Source of the DNA: an uncultured Pelagibacteraceae bacterium
GTDB taxonomy: Bacteria; Pseudomonadota; Alphaproteobacteria; Pelagibacterales; Pelagibacteraceae
Length of the DNA: 64,000 bases
Direction: 5' to 3'
Assembly (NCBI GenBank): GCA_902570695.1
Contig: CACFZE010000004.1
Location: 38,989-102,988 of the forward strand
Positions 1 to 10,205 of the stretch are shown piece after piece. Both the position numbers and the translations under genes were made by a program. The stretch's first letter is position 1; each line of letters begins with the position of its first letter. The notes beneath the pieces were generated by a model. That model had not been told where the DNA came from and made no database searches. It saw nothing but the letters and a program-made list of their open reading frames with translations.

Positions 1-1
1 A

Positions 2-619
2 TTTACAACTAATCCGAGTCTAATGCGAAATGCTGGGGCTAAAAATTATTCAAAGTATTGTAAATCAATTTTAAAATTAACTAACAAACCAGTTTCTTGC
101 GAAGTATTTGCTGATGATATGAAAAATATGATTTATCAAGGAAAAAAAATAAGCAAATGGTCAAAAAATGTATTTGTAAAAGTTCCGGTTACTAATTCTA
201 AAGGCTTATTTATGGGCAAAGTTATCAAAACTTTAAATAACGATAAAATTAAATTAAATATAACTGCAGTTTATAGTTCAAAACAAACTGAGAAGATTTT
301 AAAAAGTATTAATAAAACAACTAAAGTTATTATCTCTATTTTTGCTGGCAGGATGGCTGATGTAGGTAAAGATCCTGTGCCTCAGTTTAAGGAAAGCTTG
401 AAAATTTCTAAGAAATTTAAAAATGTTGAGATACTTTGGGCAAGTACAAGAGAGCCTTATAACTATATTCAAGCAAAAAATTTAGGGTGTCATATTATTA
501 CAGCTCCTCCAGCTATAATTGAAAAAATTGAAAAGTTTGGTAAGAGTTTTTATAATCTTACAACTGATACTGTTAAAGGCTTTCTCTCAGACAGTAAAAA
601 ATCTAAATTTAAAATATAA
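2..619 (+). CDS. tal: Transaldolase family protein, 5'-truncated by the window edge
   Basis: Reading frame is open upstream of the listed ATG and encodes FTTNPSLM (transaldolase TNPSL motif), followed by CEVFADD, VKVPVT, NITAVYS and FAGRMADVG. Confidence 0.85.
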   Translation, partial: FTTNPSLMRNAGAKNYSKYCKSILKLTNKPVSCEVFADDMKNMIYQGKKISKWSKNVFVKVPVTNSKGLFMGKVIKTLNNDKIKLNITAVYSSKQTEKILKSINKTTKVIISIFAGRMADVGKDPVPQFKESLKISKKFKNVEILWASTREPYNYIQAKNLGCHIITAPPAIIEKIEKFGKSFYNLTTDTVKGFLSDSKKSKFKI

Positions 620-621
620 AT

Positions 622-698
622 TGGTTGCGGGGGACGGATTTGAACCGCCGACCTCAAGGTTATGAGCCTTGCGAGCTACCAGGCTGCTCCACCCCGCG
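622..698 (-). tRNA. tRNA-fMet (CAT), CCA encoded
   Basis: Reverse complement CGCGGGGTGGAGCAGCCTGGTAGCTCGCAAGGCTCATAACC...GGTTCGAATCC...CCCGCAACCA; initiator-type unpaired C1 and CAT anticodon. Confidence 0.95.
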
Positions 699-700
699 AT

Positions 701-907
701 CTAAATCCTGTTTTTGAGCTTGTTAAGTTTCTTTACTCTTTTAATGTTTTCTTGAAGAATTCTTTTCTTTTTTTCTGATGGCTTTTCATAATTATTTTTG
801 AGTTTAATAATTTTAAAAAAACCATCTCTCTGTAGTTTTCTTTTTAAAACTCTCAGCGCTTGTTCAACATTATTATCTTTAACTTCTATTTTAATAACAA
901 CCTCCAA
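701..907 (-). CDS. rpsU: 30S ribosomal protein S21
   Basis: 68 aa basic protein with S21 pattern (VEQALRVLKRKLQRDG, YEKPSEKKKR). Confidence 0.9.
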   Translation of the reverse strand: MEVVIKIEVKDNNVEQALRVLKRKLQRDGFFKIIKLKNNYEKPSEKKKRILQENIKRVKKLNKLKNRI

Positions 908-957
908 AAAAAATGTTAGTTAGCATTTTAAATAATATTTGTCTATAAATTTCAATT

Positions 958-1533
958 TTAAGTTTTGTTTAATAGATTTGAGCTTTCTTTATCTTTTTTA
1001 TCTTTTTTTAATCTTCTTTCAGCTTTTTCTAATGCTTGAAGTAAATCTTTTTGAGAAAACAAACCCATTGCAACAGGATCTTTTGCATTTAGGCTGTTAT
1101 AATTCCAATAACTTTTATTCCTAATTAAACTGACAGAATTTTTGGCTATCCCTACAAGTTTAGCAATCTGAGAGTCCTTCAAAATAGAGTGGTTTTTTAA
1201 TAGCCAAAGTGCTGAATCAGGTTTATCTTGTCGTTTTGACAATGGAATATATTTTTTAATTTTACTTTCTATATTTTTTACCATTATCTCCTCATCAACT
1301 ATATTTAGAGGTCGATCTTCTTTCTCTGAAGAGAGCCGTATTTCTTCTTGCGTCAATTGTCCTGACATTATGGGATTATACCCAACTATACCTTTTGCAA
1401 CTTCTCCGTCAGCAATACCTTGAACTTCCACTTCGTGTAATTTACAAAATTCTGCAATTTGCTTAAAAGTCAAAGTAGTGTTCTCCACAAGCCATACTGC
1501 TGTTGCCATTGGCATTAATGGTGCTTTTGACAT
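958..1533 (-). CDS. DUF1013 / TrcR-like cell cycle transcriptional regulator
   Basis: MPMATAVWLVENTTLTFKQIAEFCKLHEVEVQGIADGEVAKGIVGYNPI is characteristic of the alphaproteobacterial DUF1013 family. Confidence 0.85.
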   Translation of the reverse strand: MSKAPLMPMATAVWLVENTTLTFKQIAEFCKLHEVEVQGIADGEVAKGIVGYNPIMSGQLTQEEIRLSSEKEDRPLNIVDEEIMVKNIESKIKKYIPLSKRQDKPDSALWLLKNHSILKDSQIAKLVGIAKNSVSLIRNKSYWNYNSLNAKDPVAMGLFSQKDLLQALEKAERRLKKDKKDKESSNLLNKT

Positions 1534-1763
1534 TAGTTTTTATTCTCTGATCTAAAGTTCTGGAATTTTTTGTTAAACTTGCTAATTCTTCCTTTATCCA
1601 AAATTTTTTGCTTTCCACCTGTCCAAGCTGCATGAGACTTTGGATCAATCTCAAGTTTTAAAACATCGTTTTCAGAACCCCAAGTAGATCTCGTTTCAAA
1701 TTGTGATCCATCAGTCATCTCGACTTTAATAGTATGATATTTTGGATGTATATTTTTTTTCAT
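1533..1763 (-). CDS. rpmE: 50S ribosomal protein L31
   Basis: [29 protein letters not shown]...[12 protein letters not shown]. Confidence 0.95.
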   Translation of the reverse strand: MKKNIHPKYHTIKVEMTDGSQFETRSTWGSENDVLKLEIDPKSHAAWTGGKQKILDKGRISKFNKKFQNFRSENKN

Positions 1764-1798
1764 CGCAGCCTTATAGCAAAAATCATTTTAAAAACAAT

Positions 1799-2542
1799 TT
1801 AAAATTTTTCCAATTTATCCAACATTTTTTCGTAAATATTTGGATTTGCAGCTCTAATATCAATTTTTTTTTTAAATTCATTGATATTGTTTACTTTACC
1901 TCCAGCTTCCTCGATTATAATTTTTCCAGCAGCCACATCCCACAAATTAATTTTATTATGAAAATATCCATCAAATCTTCCACATCCAACATAGGCTAAA
2001 TCTAAAGCAGCACAGCCAGTATTTCTTAAATTTAAATTTGGATGTATATTTTTTATTCCATCATTATTTGATGCAAATAAACACTCTTCAAGACTTGATT
2101 TATTGGAGACCCTAATTCTATTATTATTGATGAAAGATCCATTGTTTTTTTCTGCATAAAAAATTTCATTTTTTACGGGGTCAACAATTAATCCGATTAT
2201 AATTTCATCATCTTTCTGTAGAGCTATAGATATTGCAAAATGGGGCACACCATGCAAGAAATTCGAAGTACCATCTATAGGGTCTATTATCCAAAAAATA
2301 TTTTTTCTTTTATTAATTATCTTACCTGTTTCTTCGGTAATAAATGAATAATCTTTTTTTGTTTTATCTAATTCTTCAATTAAAATTTTTTCTACCCTTT
2401 TATCCGTTTTTGTAACAAAGTCTTTAGGACCTTTTCTAGAAACTTGTAAATTTTCTAATTCACCAAAATCTCTAATTATCACTTTTGATGCTTTTTCACA
2501 TGCTTTAATCATTAAATTTAAGTTTGCAGATATTGAATTCAT
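1799..2542 (-). CDS. suhB: Inositol monophosphatase family protein (SuhB-like)
   Basis: Motifs FITEETG, WIIDPIDGTSNFLHG, LWDVAAGKIIIEEAGG. Confidence 0.9.
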   Translation of the reverse strand: MNSISANLNLMIKACEKASKVIIRDFGELENLQVSRKGPKDFVTKTDKRVEKILIEELDKTKKDYSFITEETGKIINKRKNIFWIIDPIDGTSNFLHGVPHFAISIALQKDDEIIIGLIVDPVKNEIFYAEKNNGSFINNNRIRVSNKSSLEECLFASNNDGIKNIHPNLNLRNTGCAALDLAYVGCGRFDGYFHNKINLWDVAAGKIIIEEAGGKVNNINEFKKKIDIRAANPNIYEKMLDKLEKF

Positions 2543-2543
2543 T

Positions 2544-3104
2544 TTAAATCTTTTTTACATATTCCATTGTTCTTGTGTCTATTATTATAGTGTCACCGCT
2601 TTCTATAAAAGGGGGTACTTGAATATTTAATCCATTTTTTAGCATTGCTGGTTTATATGATGAAGAAACTGTTTGACCTTTAAGAGCAGCATCTGTTGTT
2701 TCAATAACAAAAGTCAGCTGATTTGGTAGTAAAATGCTTAAAGGTTTGTCATTATGAAAATTAATAGTAACTTCTAAATTTTCAGTTAGCATTTTACCTT
2801 TATCACCTACCAGATCTTTATTTAAATTAATTTGCTCAAATGAGCTAGGGTTCATAAAATAATAATCATTCTCGTCATTATATAAAAAATTATATTTTAA
2901 TTCATCTAATGCTGCTTTTTCTATAGTTTCACTTGATCTAAATCTTTCATTCAGTTTTGTTTTTTTGATTAAACTTTTCATTTCTACCTGTGCAAATGCT
3001 CCGCCTTTTCCAGGTTTAACATTATTAATTTTTAATACCTCCCATAAATCATCTTTATATTCCAAGATCATGCCCACTCTTATTTCTGTTGCATTAATTT
3101 TCAT
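2544..3104 (-). CDS. efp: Elongation factor P
   Basis: MKINATEIRVGMILEYKDDLWEVLKINNVKPGKGGAFAQVEMKSL; full EF-P architecture. Confidence 0.95.
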   Translation of the reverse strand: MKINATEIRVGMILEYKDDLWEVLKINNVKPGKGGAFAQVEMKSLIKKTKLNERFRSSETIEKAALDELKYNFLYNDENDYYFMNPSSFEQINLNKDLVGDKGKMLTENLEVTINFHNDKPLSILLPNQLTFVIETTDAALKGQTVSSSYKPAMLKNGLNIQVPPFIESGDTIIIDTRTMEYVKKI

Positions 3105-3717
3105 TAAATTTTTTAATTGCTTGATATGGTTTTAACTTTTTATTACTCCAAATGTAGCTTGAAATAGCCAAAAAATCTGCATTATTCAATAATAGATTTT
3201 TATAATTCTTCTCGTTAATTCCCCCAATAGCTACAACAGGCAAATCTATAGATTTTTTTATTTTTCTTAAAGTTTTAATATTTGCTTTATAAATGACTTT
3301 TTTGGTTTTAGTTTTGTAAAATGCCCCAATAGCAATATAATCCGCACCATTTGATGAAGCATTTTTTGCTAGTTTAATTGAATTATGACATGTGACTCCA
3401 ATTATTTTATTTTTTAAAATTTTTTTTGCTTCAATAATATTCATATCTTTTTGGCCTAAATGACAACCATCGGCTTTCACTTTTAAAGCAATATTTGGAT
3501 TATCATTGACAATAAATTTTACTTTATTTTTTTTACAAATTTTTAATATTTTCTTTCCTATTATGACCTTTTTTTTATTATTTTCTTTTTTAAGTCTTAG
3601 TTGAAAAAATTTGACCTTATTTGATTTTAGGACTAAATTTAAGTTATTATAAAATAGTTTATCTGTAATTTTATTAGGCGATATTAAGTATATAAATTTA
3701 TTATTTTGTATTTTCAA
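3094..3717 (-). CDS. thiE: Thiamine phosphate synthase
   Basis: FFQLRLK, VNDN, DGCHLGQKDM, IGVTCHN, ADYIAIGAFYKTKTK, PVVAIGGI. Confidence 0.85.
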   Translation of the reverse strand: MKIQNNKFIYLISPNKITDKLFYNNLNLVLKSNKVKFFQLRLKKENNKKKVIIGKKILKICKKNKVKFIVNDNPNIALKVKADGCHLGQKDMNIIEAKKILKNKIIGVTCHNSIKLAKNASSNGADYIAIGAFYKTKTKKVIYKANIKTLRKIKKSIDLPVVAIGGINEKNYKNLLLNNADFLAISSYIWSNKKLKPYQAIKKFNEN

Positions 3718-4714
3718 TATTTTTAGACCATTTTCCTTGCGCCGCCAAAGAACACATTTTAGCTCTATGATCGAAAATTTTCTGAGTTCCGACTATGTTA
3801 TTTATATCTTTTGACCAAAATCTTAACGCACTTTGTTGTAGAGCTCTTCCATAAGAATAAGTCATTATAAAATCTGTATTATTATTGATATTTATTTGGT
3901 TAAGGTTTGCTGTTGCCTCTATTTCTGTTTGACCACCAGAGAGAAAAGCTATACCTGGGACTGATGAAGGCACATTATTTTTTAAACATTCTAATGTCAG
4001 CCCTGCTATTTCATCATTAGAAATTTTTTCGTTAGAATCTTTACCTGGTAAAATCATGTTCGGTTTTAATATTGTTCCTGATAAATCAATTTTGTACAAT
4101 TCCAATTCTTCATAACATTTACTTATTACTTCAGAAGTTTTTGTTAAACAATCCTTAGCTGAATGATGACCATCCATTAGAACTTCAGGTTCAATTATAG
4201 GAACCATTCCTGCTTCTTGGACTAATGCTGCATATCTAGCTAATGCATGAGCATTTGCTGAAACTGATAATTTACTAGGATATTTATCAGATATAAGGTA
4301 GACACCTCTCCATTTTGTAAATCTTGCGCCAAGTTTGTAATAATCTCTTAGTCGTTCCCTTAAACCATCCAATCCTTCAGTAATTTTCTCATCTTTAGAC
4401 CCTGCCAATATTTTAGCCCCTTTATCAACTTTAATACCAGTTAATGAACCACTTGCATTTATTAATTCAGGTATTGTTTTTCCATAGGAAGTTTTTTGTC
4501 TTATAGTTTCATCATATAGTATTACTCCGCCTATACATTTACTCATTGATGGAGATGAAAAAAGAGTTTGTCTAAAAAGCAGTCTATTATTTTCATCGGA
4601 ATGTACTTTTACCGAATCTAATCTTTTTGTCATTGTGGCTGTACTTTCATCAGCTGCAAGTATACCTTTGCCATTTGACAATATTTGAAGAGCGATTTTG
4701 TTTAGTTCAGACAT
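3701..4714 (-). CDS. fba: Class I fructose-bisphosphate aldolase
   Basis: GKGILAADESTATMTKR, GGVILYDETI, FTKWRGVY, IIEPEVLMDG, LKPNMILPGK, GIAFLSGGQ. Confidence 0.95.
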   Translation of the reverse strand: MSELNKIALQILSNGKGILAADESTATMTKRLDSVKVHSDENNRLLFRQTLFSSPSMSKCIGGVILYDETIRQKTSYGKTIPELINASGSLTGIKVDKGAKILAGSKDEKITEGLDGLRERLRDYYKLGARFTKWRGVYLISDKYPSKLSVSANAHALARYAALVQEAGMVPIIEPEVLMDGHHSAKDCLTKTSEVISKCYEELELYKIDLSGTILKPNMILPGKDSNEKISNDEIAGLTLECLKNNVPSSVPGIAFLSGGQTEIEATANLNQININNNTDFIMTYSYGRALQQSALRFWSKDINNIVGTQKIFDHRAKMCSLAAQGKWSKNIENTK

Positions 4715-5887
4715 TTAATTTAATGCTTTTATACCAGGGAGAACTTTGCCTTCAAGATATTCTAAAAATGCTCCACCTGCAGTTGAAACAAAATTAAATT
4801 TATCTTTCATATTTAGTGAATTAATTACTGCAACCGTATCGCCACCACCAACAACAGAAAATATTTTGTTTCCTCTGTTTGCTATATATTTTGCAACTTC
4901 TGAGCTTCCTAATGAAAAATTCTTATTTTCAAAGTAACCTAATGGTCCGTTCCATAATATTGTTGAGGAATCGTCAATAATTCTTTTTATTTCAACTAAT
5001 GTTTTTGATCCTACATCAAGTATCATGTCATCATTTTCGATATCTTTAAAATCTTTTTCAAAAGATTTATCGTTCAATTTTTTTCCAATTTTAACATCTT
5101 TCGGGAAATATATTTTACATTTATTTTTTTTAGCATCTGTAAAAATTTCTTGAATTATATAATCAATATTTTTTTCACATACAGAGTTACCAATATTTAA
5201 ACCTTTGTATTTCAATATATTATTCGCCATAGCACCAACTATTATAATACTATTAAATTTTGGTATTAAATTTTTTATTATATTTATTTTCGAAGATATT
5301 TTAGATCCACCAATTATACATGTTATAGGCTTTTTTATTTCAGAAGTTATCTTGTTGAGAGCATTTAACTCTGCATTAATTTGAATTCCACTGTACGATG
5401 GAATATACTTTGTTATTTTTGATACAGAAGCATGATCTCTATGTGAACACGAAAATGCATCATTAACATATATTTCACCTAAGCTTGCTAATTTCTTTGA
5501 AAATTTATCATCGTTGGCTTCCTCTTCAGGATAAAATCTAATATTTTCAAGTAGTACCAACTCATCATTTGAATTCTTAAAAATGTCTTCTTTATTTAAA
5601 TTAAAAATGTTTTCTTTAAGTAATGATACTTCTTTTTTAATTTTACTTTTAATATATAACGATATCAATTCTAGAGAAAGTTCCTTGACTACCTTACCTT
5701 TTGGTCTTCCAACATGAGAAATTATTATAATTTTTGCTTTTTTTTTTAATAGAAATTCTAGTGTAGGCATGATCTTATCAATCCGGTTAGAGTCTGTTAT
5801 TTTTCCATTTTTTATTGGAACATTTAAATCAAGTCTAAGAATTACACTTTTATTTTCAATATTTTCTATATTTTCAATAGATTTCAT
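4715..5887 (-). CDS. pgk: Phosphoglycerate kinase
   Basis: VILRLDLNVPI, ISHVGRPKG, LLENIRFYPEEE, DAFSCSHRDHAS, LWNGPLGYFE, GGGDTVAVI. Confidence 0.97.
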   Translation of the reverse strand: MKSIENIENIENKSVILRLDLNVPIKNGKITDSNRIDKIMPTLEFLLKKKAKIIIISHVGRPKGKVVKELSLELISLYIKSKIKKEVSLLKENIFNLNKEDIFKNSNDELVLLENIRFYPEEEANDDKFSKKLASLGEIYVNDAFSCSHRDHASVSKITKYIPSYSGIQINAELNALNKITSEIKKPITCIIGGSKISSKINIIKNLIPKFNSIIIVGAMANNILKYKGLNIGNSVCEKNIDYIIQEIFTDAKKNKCKIYFPKDVKIGKKLNDKSFEKDFKDIENDDMILDVGSKTLVEIKRIIDDSSTILWNGPLGYFENKNFSLGSSEVAKYIANRGNKIFSVVGGGDTVAVINSLNMKDKFNFVSTAGGAFLEYLEGKVLPGIKALN

Positions 5888-6894
5888 TATTTGATCTTAC
5901 TTACATACTCAGCAATATCACACATTCTATTCGAGAAACCCCATTCATTATCATACCAAGCTGAAATTTTACCCATTTTAGTACCAACTACATTTGTAAG
6001 TGAAGAGTCTATGATTGCAGATGCGCTATTGTGATTAAAATCAACTGAGACTAACTTCTCATCTGTAACATTTAGAATATTTTTAAGTTTCGTTTTAGAA
6101 GCTGAAAATAATGAATTATTTAATTTTTTTAAGGTAATATTTTTTTTTACATTGAATACAAATTCTATTAATGAAACATTTGGTGTTGGCACTCTCATTG
6201 CTATCCCCTCTAACTTGCCTTTCAATGAGGGTATAATCTCACCAATAGCTTTTGATGCACCAGTAGATGTGGGTACAATTGATTGACTTGCAGATCTCGC
6301 TCTTCTTGGATCTTTGTGAGAATTATCTAATATTCTTTGATCACTTGTAAAAGCATGTATGGTTGTCATAAAACCATTAAGAATTATAAAATTTTTATTA
6401 ATCACGTCTGCAACAGGAGCTAAGCAATTTGTTGTGCAAGAAGCTGCTGAAATAATTCTATCATTCTTGTTGATCTTCTTATGATTTACGCCAAAAACTA
6501 TAGTTTTATCTGCCATTTTACATGGGGCCGATACAATAACTTTTTTTACACCATTTTCTATATGTGGTAGTAATTGATCTTTAGAATTAAACTTACCTGT
6601 GCACTCAAAAACATAATCTACACCATATTTTTTCCACTTTATGTCATTAATCATAGAGTGTTGTGTGTAAGATATTTTTTCATTATTTATTTTTATGTAA
6701 TTTCCTCCAGATTTTACCAGAGAACTAAAATTACCATGAATTGAATCATATTTTAATAAATTTGCACAAATTTCAGAGCTCGATCTATTATTAATATGTT
6801 TGATAATTATTTTACCTTTGTAATTTTCATAAATTGACCTCACAATCATTCTGCCAATTCTTCCCATACCGTTAATGCCTACTTTTATTGTCAT
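5887..6894 (-). CDS. gap: Glyceraldehyde-3-phosphate dehydrogenase, type I
   Basis: VGINGMGRIGRM, SAASCTTNCLAPV, RRARSASQSIVPTSTGA, WYDNEWGFSNR. Confidence 0.97.
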   Translation of the reverse strand: MTIKVGINGMGRIGRMIVRSIYENYKGKIIIKHINNRSSSEICANLLKYDSIHGNFSSLVKSGGNYIKINNEKISYTQHSMINDIKWKKYGVDYVFECTGKFNSKDQLLPHIENGVKKVIVSAPCKMADKTIVFGVNHKKINKNDRIISAASCTTNCLAPVADVINKNFIILNGFMTTIHAFTSDQRILDNSHKDPRRARSASQSIVPTSTGASKAIGEIIPSLKGKLEGIAMRVPTPNVSLIEFVFNVKKNITLKKLNNSLFSASKTKLKNILNVTDEKLVSVDFNHNSASAIIDSSLTNVVGTKMGKISAWYDNEWGFSNRMCDIAEYVSKIK

Positions 6895-8846
6895 TTTTTT
6901 AAATAAAGTTTAATTTTTTTACTAATTTTTTCACTACTTAAACCAAAATGATCATAGACTTTTTTATAAGGAGCGCTTTTACCAAAGTCTTCTATTGAAA
7001 AAGACAAGCCCTTTTCAATATATTTTTCCCAAGACATTTTTGATCCTGCCTCAATTGAAAAAGTATTTTTGCTTTCTTTTAAGATTTTATCTTTATAGCT
7101 CCTGTTTTGTTTGTCAAAAATTTCTTGGCAAGGCATTGATATTACTTTTGAATAAATTTTTTGTTTGGCCAATTTATGACTAGTCTCAATAGCAAGATTA
7201 ACCTCTGATCCTGAGGCTAAAATAGTTAAATTTATATTTTTTCCAGTCCTTATAACTTCGTAAGCTCCCTTAGAGCATAGATTTTTTTTGCTAAAATTCT
7301 TTCTTATGGGTTTTAAGTTTTGTCTAGTTAAAGCTAATATGCTAGGTGTTTTGTTGCTGTTTAAAGCAATATCCCAACATTCAATTGTTTCAGTTTGATC
7401 TGCTGGCCTTAAAACATTTAAGTTCGGAATAGATCTTAAAGCAGCAAGTTGCTCTACTGGTTGATGCGTAGGTCCATCTTCTCCAAGTCCTATTGAGTCA
7501 TGTGTCATTATATAAATTACTTTCTGTTTCATTATAGCGGACAGTCTTATTGAAGGTTTACAATAGTCTGAAAATATTAAAAAAGTACCTCCATAAGGAA
7601 TGAAATTACTATGAAGAGCTAATCCATTCATTATCCCACTCATTGCGTGCTCCCTAACACCATAGTGAATATAATTACCACCAAAGTTACTTGAATTAAT
7701 AATTTTATGTAACGTAGTTTTTGTATTGTTTGATCCCGCTAAATCGGCAGAGCCACCAATTAAAGTATTTCTCTCTTTTAATATAGCTGATAAAAACTTT
7801 TCTGAGGATTTTCTTGTAGCTATAGTCTTAAAATTTTTTATTGCATCTTTTTTTTGTTTTATAATTGAACTCGAGAATTTATTTTTTATAATATTTTTAA
7901 ATTTTTGTTTGTGTTTGCTAAAAGTTTTATTCCATATTTTTTCTTTTTTGAAACCTTTTTCTCCAATTTTTCTCCATTCAATTAAAATTCTTTGAGGTAT
8001 TTTAAATGGTTTATAATCCCAATTTAATTTTTTTCTAACTAATTTAATTTCATCTATTCCAAGTGGACTTCCATGAGAAGAGGCCTTGCCACCTTTATTT
8101 GGAGATCCAAATCCTATTTTTGTTTTACACGAAATCACAGTTGGTTTTTTTGATGTTTGTGCTTTTTTTAACGCATTATAAATTTCTCTGTAATTATGCC
8201 CATTGATCAAAATATAGTTCCATCCATAGCTTTTAAATCTGTTTTTATAGTCATCTGAGACTGCTAAACTAGTAGGACCATCTATTGAAATAGAATTATT
8301 ATCAAAAAGCATTATAAGATTATTAAGTCTAAGGTGACCGGCTAGACTCATTGCTTCATGACTTATTCCTTCCATAAGGCACCCATCACCAGCCAAGACA
8401 TAAGTTTTGTGATTTATTAAATTACTTCCTAACTTTTTCTTTAAAATTTCTTCTGCAATTGCAAAACCCACAGAATTTGCAATTCCTTGACCTAAAGGAC
8501 CAGTTGTTGTTTCAATACCTGAGTTTGGATGATACTCTGGATGTCCTGCACAAATTGAATTTAATTGTCTAAATTTCTTGATGTCGTTAAGTGATACCCT
8601 TTTATACCCAGTTAAGTACAAAAGCGAGTAAAGCAACATTGACCCATGTCCAGCTGATAAAATAAATCTATCTCTATTAAGCCAGTTTGGATTTTTTGGA
8701 TTAAATTTTAAAAAATATTTAAATAAAATTGTTGCAACGTCAGCCATACCCATTGGCATACCTGGGTGACCAGAATTAGCGTTTTGAACCGCATCCATTG
8801 ATAAAAAACGAATAGCATTTGATAAATTTTTTTCTGTATTTTTCAA
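6891..8846 (-). CDS. tkt: Transketolase
   Basis: NSGHPGMPMG, GPLGQGIANSVG, GDGCLMEGISHEA, HDSIGLGEDGPTHQPVEQLA. Confidence 0.97.
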   Translation of the reverse strand: MKNTEKNLSNAIRFLSMDAVQNANSGHPGMPMGMADVATILFKYFLKFNPKNPNWLNRDRFILSAGHGSMLLYSLLYLTGYKRVSLNDIKKFRQLNSICAGHPEYHPNSGIETTTGPLGQGIANSVGFAIAEEILKKKLGSNLINHKTYVLAGDGCLMEGISHEAMSLAGHLRLNNLIMLFDNNSISIDGPTSLAVSDDYKNRFKSYGWNYILINGHNYREIYNALKKAQTSKKPTVISCKTKIGFGSPNKGGKASSHGSPLGIDEIKLVRKKLNWDYKPFKIPQRILIEWRKIGEKGFKKEKIWNKTFSKHKQKFKNIIKNKFSSSIIKQKKDAIKNFKTIATRKSSEKFLSAILKERNTLIGGSADLAGSNNTKTTLHKIINSSNFGGNYIHYGVREHAMSGIMNGLALHSNFIPYGGTFLIFSDYCKPSIRLSAIMKQKVIYIMTHDSIGLGEDGPTHQPVEQLAALRSIPNLNVLRPADQTETIECWDIALNSNKTPSILALTRQNLKPIRKNFSKKNLCSKGAYEVIRTGKNINLTILASGSEVNLAIETSHKLAKQKIYSKVISMPCQEIFDKQNRSYKDKILKESKNTFSIEAGSKMSWEKYIEKGLSFSIEDFGKSAPYKKVYDHFGLSSEKISKKIKLYLKK

Positions 8847-8898
8847 AAAGTATCCTATCTAGACTTAGGTGATTCAATTTATTAATATAGATATATAT

Positions 8899-9222
8899 AT
8901 GAAAAACATTGATGAAAAAGAAAAAAAATTAAAGGATACTTTAAAAAAATTAGGAGAGATAAACATTCGACATAATGAAGAATTAGATAAAGTTGCAATT
9001 TTAAAAGATCAAAAAAATCAATTAGAAATTGAAAAAAAACAGATAACCACATCTCTACAAAGCTTAGAAGAAGAAAACTTAAAACTTAGAAGTCAAATAA
9101 GTGAATTAAAAAAGGATTACGAAACTTCAAAAAGAAAAGAAAATCAATTTAATGAAAAAATTGATGAATTAAATCAAGAAACAGATAATTTATTGGAAGA
9201 AATAGACAAATGGCAAATGTAA
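8899..9222 (+). CDS. Small coiled-coil protein upstream of zapA (DUF4164-like)
   Basis: Heptad-rich Glu/Lys/Leu protein directly upstream of and overlapping zapA. ORF track begins at 8869; ATG at 8899 (MKNIDEKEKK) judged the likelier start. Confidence 0.6.
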   Translation: MKNIDEKEKKLKDTLKKLGEINIRHNEELDKVAILKDQKNQLEIEKKQITTSLQSLEEENLKLRSQISELKKDYETSKRKENQFNEKIDELNQETDNLLEEIDKWQM

Positions 9223-9656
9223 ATATAAAATTTAATGGTAAAGAATATTTATTATCTTGTGAAGATGGACAAGAGGAACATTTGGAAGAATTATCCTTGA
9301 GTTTAAATAAAAAATTTAATGATCTAAAATTTGATCTTGGAAATATTGGAGAGAATAAATTATTACTAATATCTTCTATAAAAGTCATGGATGAGTATTT
9401 TGAAACCAAAAAAAAAGTAGATGCACAAAAAAAAGAGCTTCAAGAATTAAAAGAAAAGTTTAAAGAATTAAAATCTTTAGTTTATCAGTACAAAGATTAC
9501 AAAGAAAATGAAATTAAAAATTTAAGCTCAACACAAGAAGAACTTGAGAATGATATTGAAAACTACAAAATAAGTTATGAAAATTTAATAGACAAAGTAA
9601 CCTTAGAAATAGAAGACTTTGTCAAAAAAAATAGCACAAGTACATCTATTTCATAA
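9210..9656 (+). CDS. zapA: Cell division protein ZapA
   Basis: NVNIKFNGKEYLLSCEDGQEEHLEELSLSLNKKF matches the ZapA N-terminal globular domain, followed by coiled coil. Confidence 0.85.
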   Translation: MANVNIKFNGKEYLLSCEDGQEEHLEELSLSLNKKFNDLKFDLGNIGENKLLLISSIKVMDEYFETKKKVDAQKKELQELKEKFKELKSLVYQYKDYKENEIKNLSSTQEELENDIENYKISYENLIDKVTLEIEDFVKKNSTSTSIS

Positions 9657-9663
9657 AATATAA

Positions 9664-10203
9664 GTGTCAAAATTTAAATTAAGAAAAAAAAATATTAAAT
9701 TAAGAAAAAAAAAATATTTTGAAGTCAAAATAGGCAATAATATTATAAATAGTTTTCATAACAAAATTAATCTTTCAAAAAATAAAATCATTGGAGGTTA
9801 TTTTCCAATAAATTTTGAATTTGATTGTTTGCAAATACTAAAAAAATTTAATTCTAACGGTTATAGTATTTCGTTGCCAATTATAAAAAGAAATCATCAA
9901 ATGGATTTTTATAAATGGAGTCCAAATGATCCTTTAACAATAAGTTCATTAGGAATTCCTCAGCCACTAAAATTGAAAAAAGTATACCCAGATATAATAT
10001 TTGTACCAATAGTTGCTTTTGATAAATTCAGGAACAGAATTGGCTATGGTGGTGGATTTTATGATAGATATTTAGAAAAAATTTCTCAAATTAAAAAATG
10101 TACAACAATTGGACTGGCTTTTTCACATCAAAAAGTTAATAAAATTAATGTTGAAAATTTTGATAGAAAATTAGATTTAATTTTGACAGAAAAATTAATG
10201 TAA
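9664..10203 (+). CDS. 5-formyltetrahydrofolate cyclo-ligase
   Basis: IGGYFPINFEFD, GIPQP, IFVPIVAFDKFRNRIGYGGGFYDRYL; GTG start. Confidence 0.9.
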   Translation: MSKFKLRKKNIKLRKKKYFEVKIGNNIINSFHNKINLSKNKIIGGYFPINFEFDCLQILKKFNSNGYSISLPIIKRNHQMDFYKWSPNDPLTISSLGIPQPLKLKKVYPDIIFVPIVAFDKFRNRIGYGGGFYDRYLEKISQIKKCTTIGLAFSHQKVNKINVENFDRKLDLILTEKLM

Positions 10204-10205
10204 AT

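Noticed and set aside
939-1124. Phe/Leu-rich plus-strand ORF, plus 1463-1654 (-) and 1742-1999 (+)
   Set aside because: Composition reflects antisense of Lys-rich genes (trcR, rpmE, suhB); overlaps strong coding calls.
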